Of a DNA stretch of 64,000 bases, positions 9,364-17,553 are shown piece after piece. The stretch covers positions 3,224,001 through 3,288,000 of the forward strand of contig NZ_CP069526.1 in assembly GCF_016889705.1 (NCBI RefSeq), written 5' to 3'. This stretch comes from Amycolatopsis sp. FDAARGOS 1241. GTDB lineage: Bacteria; Actinomycetota; Actinomycetes; Mycobacteriales; Pseudonocardiaceae. How positions within the stretch are numbered: the stretch's first letter is position 1; the number at the start of each line of letters is the position of its first letter. The notes beneath the pieces are model-generated. The model made no database searches. It saw only the letters and a list, made by a program, of their open reading frames with translations, and was not told the origin of the DNA. The translations under genes were made by a program, and so were the position numbers.

Positions 9364-9981
9364 TCAGCCCAGTGCCCGACGCAGCCGCGGTGCGCGCACG
9401 AGCACGCGGCACGCGTACCGCACCTGGGCCCAGCGGCCACTCCGGCTGCTCGCGAGCTCGTGGAGCTCGGACAGGAACAGCTCGGCGTATTCGGCTCGGT
9501 TGCCGGCCGGCAGCAGCGCCACCGCGCACGTCGCGGCCAGGCGGGAGAACGCGATCACCTCGGCTCGATTCGCCGCCGGACCGGCCCAGCCACGCCAGCG
9601 CGGGCCGCGCGGGCCGAAGCCGTGGTCGCCGAGGACGGCGAGCACGTCCGTGCGCGCCAGATCGAGCTGATCGACCAGTTCGGTCACGCAGCGCCGCGCG
9701 AGATCGTGGTCGGCGCGGTCGGTGCCCTCGCTCATCAGCGACAGCGCGCGCCCGGCGTAGGCGCGGGCGGTGTCGAGCGCCGGGCCCAGCTCCGCGGGAC
9801 CCGCGAGGTCCGCCGTCACGTCGAGTTCGCGGCACAGCTGCCGCAACCGCGCGGCGACGAGCGGCCGGTCGACCACCCGGCGGGAAATGCCCAAGTGCGG
9901 CAACACCGACTCCGCGACGTCGTCGTGCGTCCGGGCGAGCATCCGGTCCAGGCCGAACAGCAGGTCCAGCGGCACGCTCAC
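9364..9981 (-). CDS. Hypothetical protein co-transcribed with a PadR regulator
   Basis: The GTG start at 9981 overlaps the stop of the PadR gene by 4 bases (GTGA), so the pair is almost certainly an operon. The 205-residue protein is predicted to be mainly helical and rich in Arg, Ala and Leu. It has one moderately hydrophobic stretch (about 140-155, SRLAATCAVALLP) and a basic C terminus. PadR genes commonly precede a membrane protein or transporter that they control, but this protein has no clear transmembrane helix. Function unknown. Confidence 0.7.
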   Translation of the reverse strand: MSVPLDLLFGLDRMLARTHDDVAESVLPHLGISRRVVDRPLVAARLRQLCRELDVTADLAGPAELGPALDTARAYAGRALSLMSEGTDRADHDLARRCVTELVDQLDLARTDVLAVLGDHGFGPRGPRWRGWAGPAANRAEVIAFSRLAATCAVALLPAGNRAEYAELFLSELHELASSRSGRWAQVRYACRVLVRAPRLRRALG

Positions 9982-10310
9982 CGGGCACCTCCCGAAAGGC
10001 GCGGCCGCAGCCGGGCCGCCGCGGGCGCCGACTTTTCCGCGCGGAGCAAGGCTTCGCGCACCGCCTCGATGCCGTCGGGGTCCAGCCGGTAGTAGCGCCG
10101 TCGCGGTCGGCCCGCCTCGGCCGGATCGGTTTCCTCCCAGCGCGAGCGCAGCCACCCGGCTCTCTCGAGCCGCGCGAGGATCGGGTGGATGGTGCCGCTG
10201 GGCAGCCCGGCGGCAGCGCAGATCTCGAGCCCGTAGCGCTCCTGGGCGGGCTCCCGCAGCAAGGCGTGCAGCACCAGCTGAGTCGGGAGGGTCATCCGCG
10301 GAGCGGTCAT
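9978..10310 (-). CDS. PadR-family transcriptional regulator
   Basis: The 110-residue protein is a single PadR winged-helix domain. It begins MTLPTQLVLHALLREP and contains the conserved ERYGLEI segment, a recognition helix in GLPSGTIHPILARLERAGWL, and the wing RRRYYRLDPDG. It lacks the long C-terminal dimerisation helix of larger PadR proteins, as in the short PadR subfamily 2. Members repress efflux or detoxification genes and respond to small aromatics or drugs. It is the first gene of a two-gene operon and is divergent from the chitinase. Confidence 0.88.
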   Translation of the reverse strand: MTAPRMTLPTQLVLHALLREPAQERYGLEICAAAGLPSGTIHPILARLERAGWLRSRWEETDPAEAGRPRRRYYRLDPDGIEAVREALLRAEKSAPAAARLRPRLSGGAR

Positions 10311-10380
10311 GGTTGAACCTACCTAGCCCGGGCCGTCCGGAGAAGCCCCCGATTCCGGCGTGCGGGTGACCTGTGCCGAA

Positions 10381-10392
10381 TGGTCTGGACAT
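10381..10392 (+). promoter_or_regulatory. Candidate DasR (dre) operator upstream of the chitinase
   Basis: TGGTCTGGACAT lies about 53 bases before the chitinase start and matches 9 of 12 positions of the Streptomyces dre consensus TGGTCTAGACCA. DasR is the GlcNAc-responsive repressor of chitinolytic genes in actinomycetes. The position fits, but no DasR gene is in the window. Confidence 0.45.
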
Positions 10393-10444
10393 GCTTCGAT
10401 TGGGCCAGATAATAAGCCTCTGCCCGCCAAGCCGAAGGTGCGCG

Positions 10445-12197
10445 ATGAGGCGGTTCCGACTGTCCCTGTTCGCTGCGGTGGTGCTGGCCGCCGTGCTGCC
10501 CGGGGTGGCCCGAGCGGACAACCTGTTGGTCAACGCCGGGTTCGAGAACGGTGTGAGCGGGTGGACGTGCGCGGCCGGTGCGGTGGCCACGCAGCAGCCC
10601 GTGCGCGCGGGCACCGGCGCGCCGGCCGGTCCGGCGTCGGCGGGGGACACGGGCCAGTGCAGCCAGACGGTGCGAGTGCGGCCGAACACCGCGTACACCG
10701 TCCAGGCGTGGGTGCGGGGCAATCCGGTGTACCTGGGGGTCGCCGGAGGGCCGTCGACGTGGACTGCCGCGGCCGAGTACACGCGGTTTCAGCTGCAGTT
10801 CACCACGGGGGCGAGCCAGACGTCGGCGCAGGTGTACCTGCACGGGTGGTACGGCGCGGGCACCTACTACGCCGACGATGTCAGCCACGACGGGCCGGGC
10901 GGCGGGACCCCGGGCACGCCCGCGGCACCGGGCACCCCGGCGGCGACCCAGGTCACCAGCACGTCCGTCGCGCTGAGCTGGGCCGCCGCGGCGGGCAGTC
11001 CGGCCGGGTACCGCGTGTACGAGGACAACACGCTCAAAGCCACGGTCTCCGGCACGTCGGCCACCCTCGCGGGCCTGCAGCCGTGCACCACGCACACCTA
11101 CGCGGTGGCCGTGTACAAAGCCGCCGGGGAGTCGCCGAGGACCACGCCGGTCTCCGCGACCACCGGCGGTTGCACCAGTGCCGGCCTGCCGGAGCACGCC
11201 CTCATCGGCTACCTGTACGCGAGCTTCGCGAACGGGTCCGGTTACGTCCGCATGGCCGATGTGCCCGACGTGTGGGACATCGTCGCCCTCGCGTTCGGCG
11301 AGCCGACCTCGCCGACGTCCGGCGACATCGGCTTCACGCGCTGCCCGGCGAGCGAGTGCCGGCGTCGAGAGCGCCGCGGACTCCACCGCCGCGATCCGGG
11401 CCAGGCAAGCGCAGGGCAAGAAGGTGCTCATCTCCATCGGCGGGGAAAAGGGCCAGGTGCAGCTCACCACCACGGCCGCGCGCGACGCGTTCGTCAGCTC
11501 CGTCTCGGCGATCATCGGCAAGTACGGCTTTGACGGTCTGGACGTCGACTTCGAAGGCCACTCGCTGTCCCTCAACCCCGGCGACAGCGACTTTCGCAGC
11601 CCCACCACACCCGCCGTGGTCAACCTGATCTCGGCGCTCAAGACGCTGAAAGCGCGCTACGGTGCCAGGTTCGTCCTCACGACGGCGCCCGAGACGTTCT
11701 TCGTGCAGGTCGGTCACCAGTTCCACGGCGGCTCGTCGGGCGGCGACCCGCGCACCGGCGCCTAGCCGGAGAAGTGGTCCCAGTTCACCGACCACGTCAT
11801 GATGCCCCGCAAGCCCGGCTGGGTGCCGCCGCGCAGCGAGTAGCCGCCGCACCCGGTGCCCTTGACGAGGCAGGTGAGAGTCGCCTGCACGTCGGCGGGT
11901 GCGGTGTAACCGTTGCCGGCGTTGACCGTGGCCGGCACCGACGGCGATCTGCTCGTCGCGCAGACCCGGGAAGAACGCGCCACCGGCGACGGTGAACCCA
12001 GCCTTCAGCATGTCCGTCATCGCGACGTGGAAGTCGGCGCCACCCATGGTGTGGTACTGGTTGTCGAGCCCCATGACCGGGCCGGAGTTGTAGTCCTGGA
12101 CGTGCAGCACCGTCAGGGAGTCGCGCAGCTCGTGGATCACCGGCAGGTCTGGGCGTTCCAGAACGCACACGCCTCGTTCCTCGACGCCCTGCCGTGA
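10445..12197 (+). pseudogene. GH18 chitinase gene, frameshifted and with an internal inverted segment
   Basis: The protein starts with a signal peptide (MRRFRLSLFAAVVLAAVLPG). A family-16/4-like carbohydrate-binding domain (about 10517-10905), a fibronectin type III domain (about 10915-11170) and a GH18 domain follow. The GH18 active site DGLDVDFE lies at 11532-11555. A 2-base loss near 11355 shifts the frame. The plus-strand frame then reaches PETFFVQVG...DPRTGA and stops at 11763. The next expected part (LPVIHELRD... to ...WSVNWDHFSG) is encoded on the minus strand between 12147 and 11765. The final residues WAFQNAHASFLDALP and a stop (12150-12197) return to the plus strand in the original frame. 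A further frameshift lies near 11935. No full enzyme can be made from this arrangement. Confidence 0.88.
11765..12147 (-). other. Inverted segment of the chitinase gene (about 383 bp)
   Basis: The minus strand encodes the GH18 C-terminal region LPVIHELRDSLTVLHVQDYN, MGGADFHVAMTDM and GIMTWSVNWDHFSG. Flipping 11765-12147 restores GAYLPVIH at the left junction and FSGWAFQN at the right junction, apart from two extra bases (TC, 12148-12149). The only shared sequence at the ends is a 5-base inverted GCCGG. No recombinase gene or long inverted repeat is nearby. Confidence 0.85.
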
Positions 12198-12268
12198 CCC
12201 ACCCGACCTGGCGGTGCGTGATCGTTCTCGGGCAAGCTGGGACGTACCCGAGATCGTGAGGACCACCG

Positions 12269-13018
12269 ATGGACTTGAACCTGGTCGGCAAGCGGGCGCT
12301 GGTGACCGGCGCGTCGAAGGGGATCGGCGCCGCCATCGCGGAGGTGCTGGCCGGCGAGGGCTGCCACCTGCACCTGGCCGCGCGCAGTGAAGACGCGCTG
12401 CAGGACCTGGCGAAGAAGCTTCGCGACGCGCACGGTGTCGAGGTGACCGTGCACGCCGTGGACCTGCGCGTACCCGAAGACCTGGAGCGCCTCGCCGCGG
12501 CGACCGCCGACGCGGGCATCCTGGTGAACAACGCCGGGGACATCCCGGCGGGCACGCTGCACCAGGTGGACCGCGACCGGTGGCGGCACGCGTGGGACCT
12601 CAAGGTCTACGCCTACGTCGACCTCTCCCGCCTGTTCTTCGCGCGCCTGGGCGAACGAGGCAGCGGCGTGATCGTCAACGTCATCGGCGCGGCCGGCGAA
12701 CGGCCCACGGCCGGCTACATCGCGGGTGGCGCGGGCAACGCCGCGCTCATGGCGTTCACCAAGGCCCTCGGCGGCGACGGCCCGCGCCGCGGGGTGCGGG
12801 TCGTCGGCGTGAACCCCGGTCCGGTCGCCACGGAACGGATCACGGCCATGCGCGCCGCCAACGCCGACGTCGACGCGAGCTTCGCCGCGCTGCCCTCCGG
12901 CCGCGTCGCCGAGGCCCGCGAGGTCGCCGACCTGGTGGCGTTCCTGGCCTCGCCCCGGGCCGCCTACATCAGCGGCACCATCGTGACCATCGACGGCGGC
13001 ATCTCCGCTGCGGGCTGA
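12269..13018 (+). CDS. SDR-fold protein lacking the canonical catalytic Tyr and Lys
   Basis: The 249-residue protein has the NAD(P)-binding motif TGASKGIG, LAARSEDAL, the NNAG motif and the C-terminal GTIVTIDGG of classical short-chain dehydrogenases. Where the YxxxK motif should be, the sequence reads GYIAGGAGNAALMAFTKAL. Aligned by the following helix, the Tyr position is Gly and the Lys position is Asn. The usual Ser region reads NVIGAAG. It may use a shifted Tyr, or act as a non-canonical reductase or a binding protein. The start codon ATG 12269 lies 71 bases after the chitinase remnant. It is convergent with the GbsR-like pseudogene. Confidence 0.85.
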   Translation: MDLNLVGKRALVTGASKGIGAAIAEVLAGEGCHLHLAARSEDALQDLAKKLRDAHGVEVTVHAVDLRVPEDLERLAAATADAGILVNNAGDIPAGTLHQVDRDRWRHAWDLKVYAYVDLSRLFFARLGERGSGVIVNVIGAAGERPTAGYIAGGAGNAALMAFTKALGGDGPRRGVRVVGVNPGPVATERITAMRAANADVDASFAALPSGRVAEAREVADLVAFLASPRAAYISGTIVTIDGGISAAG

Positions 13019-13723
13019 TCATCGCGCGCCGAAGACGTGGCGCCACCGCTCGGCCGAGGTCGCCAGGTCGCGGCCGACGTGGTCGAAGTAGTCGCCCATC
13101 GCGGCCAGGCGCGCGGCCGCGGGGGAGCCCGCCGGCAGTGCGGCTCCCGACCGGGCCGAATCGGCCCAGGCGGCGCACACGTCGGCCTCGCGCCGGCACG
13201 AGCGGTACCACGCGTCGTCGTCGACGCGGTAGCGGTCACGGGTGCCACGGGTGCCACGGATGCGCCGGACGAGTTCGAGCTGTTCCGGACAGGCGACCGC
13301 TTTGGACACCGACGCCGGGCTCCACGCGCGCCACGAGATCGGCCGCCGACAGCTCAGCCTCGCCACCGGTGAGGAGCGCGGCGAGGACGCGTGCGGCCAT
13401 CCGCGGGAGTCCGGTGTGGACCATCATCGTGGTGAACCGTTCCTCGAACCCGGTGAGGACGGGCCCGTCCGCGGGCATCCGCCGGGCGCGCGCGAGAGCG
13501 TGGCCTCCTGGGCGTGGTCGGCGTGGTCGGCGCGGTAGCCGCCGTTGCGCCGGATCTCCCGGCTCACCGTCGACGTCGGCCTGCCCAGGCGCCGGGCGAT
13601 CTCGGCGTAGGGCAGCCCGCCCGAGAGCCCCTCGGCGACGGCGCGGCGGTCTTCGTGCGTGAGTCGGCTTCCCGGTATGGGGCCGGCGTAGCGCTCATTG
13701 CAACGGCAAAACCCGAGTTGCAC
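13019..13723 (-). pseudogene. GbsR/MarR-like regulator with N-terminal HTH, two frameshifts
   Basis: Three consecutive minus-strand frames add up to one regulator. An N-terminal HTH reads PYAEIARRLGRPTSTVSREI (13724 to about 13490). A winged-helix region reads MPADGPVLTGFEERF...AARVLAALL...SAADL (13478 to about 13310). A C-terminal part reads PASVSKAV...YFDHVGRDLATS (to 13019). The first shift is explained by an extra CG in a CGCGCG run, the second by loss of bases just before the recognition helix. Homologues in actinomycetes begin MPGGRLT; here the matching codon at 13678 is ATA, so the start is unclear (GTG 13723 is the nearest upstream option). The gene is divergent from a methyltransferase it probably controlled. 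Confidence 0.7.
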
Positions 13724-13742
13724 TCGCGACAGTCATTGCAAC
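13698..13742. promoter_or_regulatory. Repeated TGCAAC operator-like motifs in a divergent promoter
   Basis: CATTGCAAC occurs twice and GTTGCA once in between, giving direct and inverted copies of TTGCAAC in an otherwise GC-rich region. The position between the GbsR-like regulator and the methyltransferase suggests operators for that regulator. Confidence 0.5.
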
Positions 13743-13814
13743 ACAAGAAAAACTCGAGTCGACGAGCCTCGGTGGACAGTCGTAGTTTCCGGATCGGGAA
13801 ACAAGGGGCTCACC

Positions 13815-14630
13815 ATGGACACGACGGCGTTCACCGCGGTGGAGAACAGTCTGTACCTCACGCTTGACGGCCGGGCGCTCGACAGCCGCGCACCGCGCCC
13901 GGTGCCGGGCGATCCGACCGCCGCCGGCGTCGCCGAGGCGCTCGGGCACGACCGTGGCAAGGCGCCGCTGGTGAAGAGCCAGGTCTTCGACATCGCGGTG
14001 CGCTCGCGGATCCTCGACGACGTGGTGCGCTCGTTCGTCGCCCGGCACCCCGACGCCGTGGTGCTGGAGCTCGGTGCCGGGCTCGACGGCCGGATCGAGC
14101 GCGTCCAGCCACCCTCCACAGTGGACTGGTACGACCTCGACCTGCCGGCCGTCGTCTCCGCGCGCGAACGCCCGCTTCCGGCGCACCCGAACGTCCACCC
14201 GATCGCCGCCGACCTCACCGAGCCGGGCCGGCTCGACCGGCTGCCGGAGGGCAGGCCCGCGGTCGCGGTCGCCGCCGGACTGGTCGCGTTCCTGCCGCAG
14301 GAAGCGTTCGTCGCGCTGCTGAGCGGGCTCGCGCACCACTTCCCCGCGGGCGAGATCGCGTTCAACAGCTACACGCGCTTCCATCTGTGGGCGATCAAGG
14401 ACCACCGCGGCACCGGCTCCATCGCCGGCGTCGTGGCCAACCCCGCGTTCGACGACCCGCGCGACCCGCAGCGCTGGGTGCCGCAGCTGCAGCCGGCCGG
14501 CGAGCTGTTCGCCACGCGGGCACCGGAGGTCACGCTGCAGCCGCTCGCGATGCGCTGGTTCACGCGGCTGGCGGCTCGCAGCGCGGCACTGTCGCGGCGC
14601 GGCACGTGCGTGCTGCGCTACCGGTTCTGA
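13815..14630 (+). CDS. Class I SAM methyltransferase, leucine carboxyl methyltransferase (LCM/PPM) family
   Basis: The 271-residue protein shows the LCM-type core. It has KSQVFDIAVRSRILDD near the N terminus, the SAM site VVLELGAGLDGRIER, DWYDLDLP with the ribose-binding acid, and VAAGLVAFLP. Such actinomycete enzymes methylate polyketides or other small molecules; the substrate here is unknown. It is divergent from the GbsR-like regulator. ATG 13815 follows AAGGGG at a suitable distance. Confidence 0.87.
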   Translation: MDTTAFTAVENSLYLTLDGRALDSRAPRPVPGDPTAAGVAEALGHDRGKAPLVKSQVFDIAVRSRILDDVVRSFVARHPDAVVLELGAGLDGRIERVQPPSTVDWYDLDLPAVVSARERPLPAHPNVHPIAADLTEPGRLDRLPEGRPAVAVAAGLVAFLPQEAFVALLSGLAHHFPAGEIAFNSYTRFHLWAIKDHRGTGSIAGVVANPAFDDPRDPQRWVPQLQPAGELFATRAPEVTLQPLAMRWFTRLAARSAALSRRGTCVLRYRF

Positions 14631-14631
14631 C

Positions 14632-15456
14632 TCACGCGTCCGGGTAACGGGTGTCGACGGCGTAGGCCTCCCACGCGGCGAGGTCGGCCAGCTGCTTCTC
14701 GAGCTTGGCCCGGATCCGCGTGACGGCCTCGGGCCCGAGTGGCAGCCGCAGCGGCGCGTCCGGTGTCTCGACGAGCTTGATGATCGCCGCGGCCGCGCGT
14801 GCCGGGTCGTTGGGCTGGCGGCCGTCCTGCGCGGAGAACTGCTCGCGCAGCCGCCCCGCGGGGGTGTCGCCGTAGTCCGCGATGGGGTCGGCGAAGGCCA
14901 TGGACCGGCCCGCGAACTCCGTGCGGAACGGTCCCGGCTCGACGATGCTCACACGGATCCCCAGCGGCGCGACCTCACCGGCGAGTGCCTCGGACATGCC
15001 CTCCAGCGCGAACTTCGACGTCGCGTAGATCGCGTGCCCCGGGTTGCCGACCACGCCGCCGACCGACGACAGCTGCACGACGTGCCCGCTGCGCCGCTCG
15101 CGCAGGTGTGGCAGCACGGCGCGGGTCACGGCGAGCACGCCGAACACGTTGGTCTCCATGACCTTGCGCGTCTGCTCGTCGGTGAGCTCCTCGAGCGCGC
15201 CGATGAGGCCGTGGCCCGCGTTGTTGACCAGCACGTCGATCTGGCCGTACTCCGCCAGGGCCGCGTCGACGGCCGAGCGGATCGACGCGGGATCGGTCAC
15301 GTCCAGTCGCGCGACGAGCGCGCGGTCGGCGAAGTCCTTGATGCTGTCGATGTCGCGGGCGGTCGCGACCACCCGGTCGCCGTGGGCGAGCACGGCCTCG
15401 GTGAGCACCCGGCCGAATCCCGCGCTCGTGCCGGTGATGAACCACACCCGGCTCAT
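14632..15456 (-). CDS. SDR-family oxidoreductase
   Basis: The 274-residue classical short-chain dehydrogenase has FITGTSAGFGR, LDVTD, NNAGHG, the catalytic Ser in QLSSVGG and YATSK (Y-x3-K). The last 70 residues form a substrate-lid extension typical of retinol-dehydrogenase-like SDRs of actinomycetes. ATG 15456 is preceded by GAAGGAG; the in-frame upstream codons lie in the operator region. It is divergent from a MarR regulator with two palindromes between, so it is the likely regulated target. Confidence 0.9.
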   Translation of the reverse strand: MSRVWFITGTSAGFGRVLTEAVLAHGDRVVATARDIDSIKDFADRALVARLDVTDPASIRSAVDAALAEYGQIDVLVNNAGHGLIGALEELTDEQTRKVMETNVFGVLAVTRAVLPHLRERRSGHVVQLSSVGGVVGNPGHAIYATSKFALEGMSEALAGEVAPLGIRVSIVEPGPFRTEFAGRSMAFADPIADYGDTPAGRLREQFSAQDGRQPNDPARAAAAIIKLVETPDAPLRLPLGPEAVTRIRAKLEKQLADLAAWEAYAVDTRYPDA

Positions 15457-15480
15457 GGACCACTCCTTCACAACCGATAC

Positions 15481-15515
15481 TTTGAGTCTCAAACCAAACT
15501 ACCTTGAGACTCAAG
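15481..15515. promoter_or_regulatory. Twin palindromic MarR operators
   Basis: TTTGAGTCTCAAA (15481-15493) and CTTGAGACTCAAG (15503-15515) are each perfect 6+1+6 inverted repeats with the shared core TTGAG-N-CTCAA. Their centres are 22 bases apart, about two helical turns. They sit between the SDR and the MarR gene. Confidence 0.85.
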
Positions 15516-15544
15516 GGAGTGTCCAGGCGGGGAGTGTGGTCGTG

Positions 15545-16078
15545 GTGCAGGATTCGGTCGGTGCCGGGCTCGGCGCGTGGCTGCGCGTGATGCCCGCCGG
15601 GGTGGACCCGGACGTGGAGGCCGCGCGGCAGCGCATCGGGCGGCTGTCACGGCAGTTCGAGCAGGTGCTGGAGCGCGCGGCCGCCGCCCACGACCTCACG
15701 CCGGGCGACTGGCAGGCGCTCTCGGCGCTGCACCGCTCCGGCGAGCCGCCCGTGCTCACGCCCAAGGAACTCGGTGACCTGCTGGGCGTCACATCGGGCA
15801 CGGTGAGCGTGCGCATCGACCGCCTCGCCCGGGCGGGCCTGGTCGAACGGGTCGCCGCAGCCGACGGCCGCAGCCGCCCCGTGCGGCTCACGCGCAAGGG
15901 CCGCGACCGTTGGGCCGCCGCGACGCAGCAGCGCACCGACGACGAACACGACCTCTTCGCCGGTGCGCTCGACCCCGTGCGGCTGGCCGCCCTCAACGCC
16001 CTGCTCGGTGACCTCCTGGCCCGGTTCGAGACCGAGTTCGGTGCCGCATCCACAATGGACACGATCCGGGGCGGGTGA
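15545..16078 (+). CDS. MarR-family transcriptional regulator
   Basis: A protein of about 177 residues with the MarR winged helix: LTPGDWQALSALHRSG, LTPKELGDLLGVTSGTVSVRIDRLARAGLVER, and the wing ADGRSRPVRLTRKG. Several adjacent GTG codons are possible starts; GTG 15545 lies a normal distance after GCGGGGA. It probably represses itself and the divergent SDR through the twin palindromes at 15481-15515 and responds to a small hydrophobic ligand. Confidence 0.85.
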   Translation: MQDSVGAGLGAWLRVMPAGVDPDVEAARQRIGRLSRQFEQVLERAAAAHDLTPGDWQALSALHRSGEPPVLTPKELGDLLGVTSGTVSVRIDRLARAGLVERVAAADGRSRPVRLTRKGRDRWAAATQQRTDDEHDLFAGALDPVRLAALNALLGDLLARFETEFGAASTMDTIRGG

Positions 16079-16090
16079 AGCCCCGCCGGC

Positions 16091-16124
16091 CGGGGTGGCG
16101 CCACGTCCCGGAAGCGCCACCCCG
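16091..16124. terminator. Bidirectional hairpin between convergent genes
   Basis: Eleven-base perfect arms CGGGGTGGCGC and GCGCCACCCCG with a 12-base loop lie between the MarR stop (16078) and the formaldehyde dehydrogenase stop (16138). It can serve both strands. Confidence 0.65.
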
Positions 16125-16137
16125 CCGGTCGCGGAAC

Positions 16138-17352
16138 TCAGACCAGCATCCCGTGCGGGTCCAGGACGTACTTGCGCGCCGCACCCTCGTCGAACTCGTG
16201 GTAGCCGCGCGGGGCGTCCCCGAGCGAGATGGGAGTGGCGTTCACGGCCTTCGCGATCTGGACCCGGTCGTTCAGGATCGCCATCATCAGCCGCCGGTGG
16301 TACTTCATCACCGGGCACTGACCGGTCGTGAACGAGTGCGACTTCGCCCAGCCCAGTCCGATGCGGATGGACAGCGACCCGTGACGGGCGGCTTCGTCGC
16401 CGGCGCCCGGGTCACCCGTCACGTACAGCCCGGGGATGCCGAGGGCGCCGCCGGCGGCGGTGATGTCCATCAGCGAGTTGAGCACCTCCGCGGGGTGCTC
16501 GGTCGCGGCCTCCTTGCCGTGTCCGCGCGCCTCGAACCCGACGGCGTCGACGCCGCAGTCGACCTCGGGCATGCCCAGGATCTGCTCGATCTGGTCCTTC
16601 GGGTCGCCCTTGGACACGTCGACGGTCTCGCAGCCGAAGCTGCGCGCCTGCGCCAGCCGGTCGGCGTTCAGGTCGCCCACGAGCACCGCGGCGGCGCCCA
16701 GCAGCTGCGCCGAGGCGGCCGCCGCCAGGCCCACCGGCCCGGCGCCCGCGATGTACACCGTCGAACCGACCGTGACGCCCGCGCTCACGCAGCCGTGGAA
16801 ACCGGTCGGGAAGATGTCCGACAGCATGGTCAGGTCGAGGATCTTCTCCATCGCCTGATCGCGGTCGGGGAACTTCAGGAGGTTCCAGTCCGCGTAGGGC
16901 ACCATCACGTACTCCGCCTGGCCGCCGACCCAGCCGCCCATGTCGACGTACCCGTACGCCGAACCGGGCCGGTCGGGATTCACGTTCAGGCAGATCCCGG
17001 TCTTGCCTTCCTTGCAGTTGCGGCACCGGCCGCACGCGATGTTGAAGGGCACCGAAACCAGGTCGCCCACCTTGATGAACTCGACGTCGCGGCCGGTCTC
17101 GACCACTTCGCCGGTGATTTCGTGACCCAGCACCAGGCCCTGCGGTGCCGTCGTGCGCCCCCGGACCATGTGCTGGTCGGAACCGCAGATGTTCGTCGCC
17201 ACGTTCTTCAGGATCACGCCGTGGGGCGTTTGGCGACCCACGTTCGCCGGGTTCACACCCGGACCGTCCTTGAGCACGAATCCCGGGTACTCGATCGTGT
17301 CGACCTCGACCTTGCCCGGACCCATGTACGTGACCGCTTTGTTGCCTGCCAT
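16138..17352 (-). CDS. fdhA: Glutathione-independent formaldehyde dehydrogenase (zinc alcohol dehydrogenase family)
   Basis: The 404-residue protein matches the NAD-dependent, glutathione-independent formaldehyde dehydrogenase type throughout. It starts MAGNKAVTYMGPGKVEV and has catalytic-zinc ligands in TNICGSDQHM and LGHEITGEV. The structural zinc site is CGRCRNCKEGKTGIC, and the cofactor site is YIAGAGPVGLAAAA. The SHSFTTGQCPVMKYHRRLM segment is diagnostic of this subgroup. It oxidises formaldehyde or other small aldehydes to acids with bound NAD. It is next to a formamidase-family gene on the other strand, which hints at one-carbon handling. Confidence 0.92.
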   Translation of the reverse strand: MAGNKAVTYMGPGKVEVDTIEYPGFVLKDGPGVNPANVGRQTPHGVILKNVATNICGSDQHMVRGRTTAPQGLVLGHEITGEVVETGRDVEFIKVGDLVSVPFNIACGRCRNCKEGKTGICLNVNPDRPGSAYGYVDMGGWVGGQAEYVMVPYADWNLLKFPDRDQAMEKILDLTMLSDIFPTGFHGCVSAGVTVGSTVYIAGAGPVGLAAAASAQLLGAAAVLVGDLNADRLAQARSFGCETVDVSKGDPKDQIEQILGMPEVDCGVDAVGFEARGHGKEAATEHPAEVLNSLMDITAAGGALGIPGLYVTGDPGAGDEAARHGSLSIRIGLGWAKSHSFTTGQCPVMKYHRRLMMAILNDRVQIAKAVNATPISLGDAPRGYHEFDEGAARKYVLDPHGMLV

Positions 17353-17553
17353 GAGTTTCTTGCCGCCTTTCCTCGTTCGCCGGTGAACAGGTGGCGCGGC
17401 GCGGGGGGTTTCCTCCCGTCACGTCAGGCAATCCATGCTAGAAAAGTGAACGCGCTGCGTGAAGGGCCTGCGTGCTGACTTGCCCGCGAACGCCCGGGTG
17501 GGCAAGATCGATCGCGGCGGGGGACCGGGAAGCCACTGTCTGGAGGAGCCGCG

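Noticed and set aside
11913..12197. A plus-strand frame ending WAFQNAHASFLDALP taken as a small gene
   Set aside because: Only the last 15 codons are meaningful, as the natural C terminus of the chitinase; the rest is antisense to the inverted segment.
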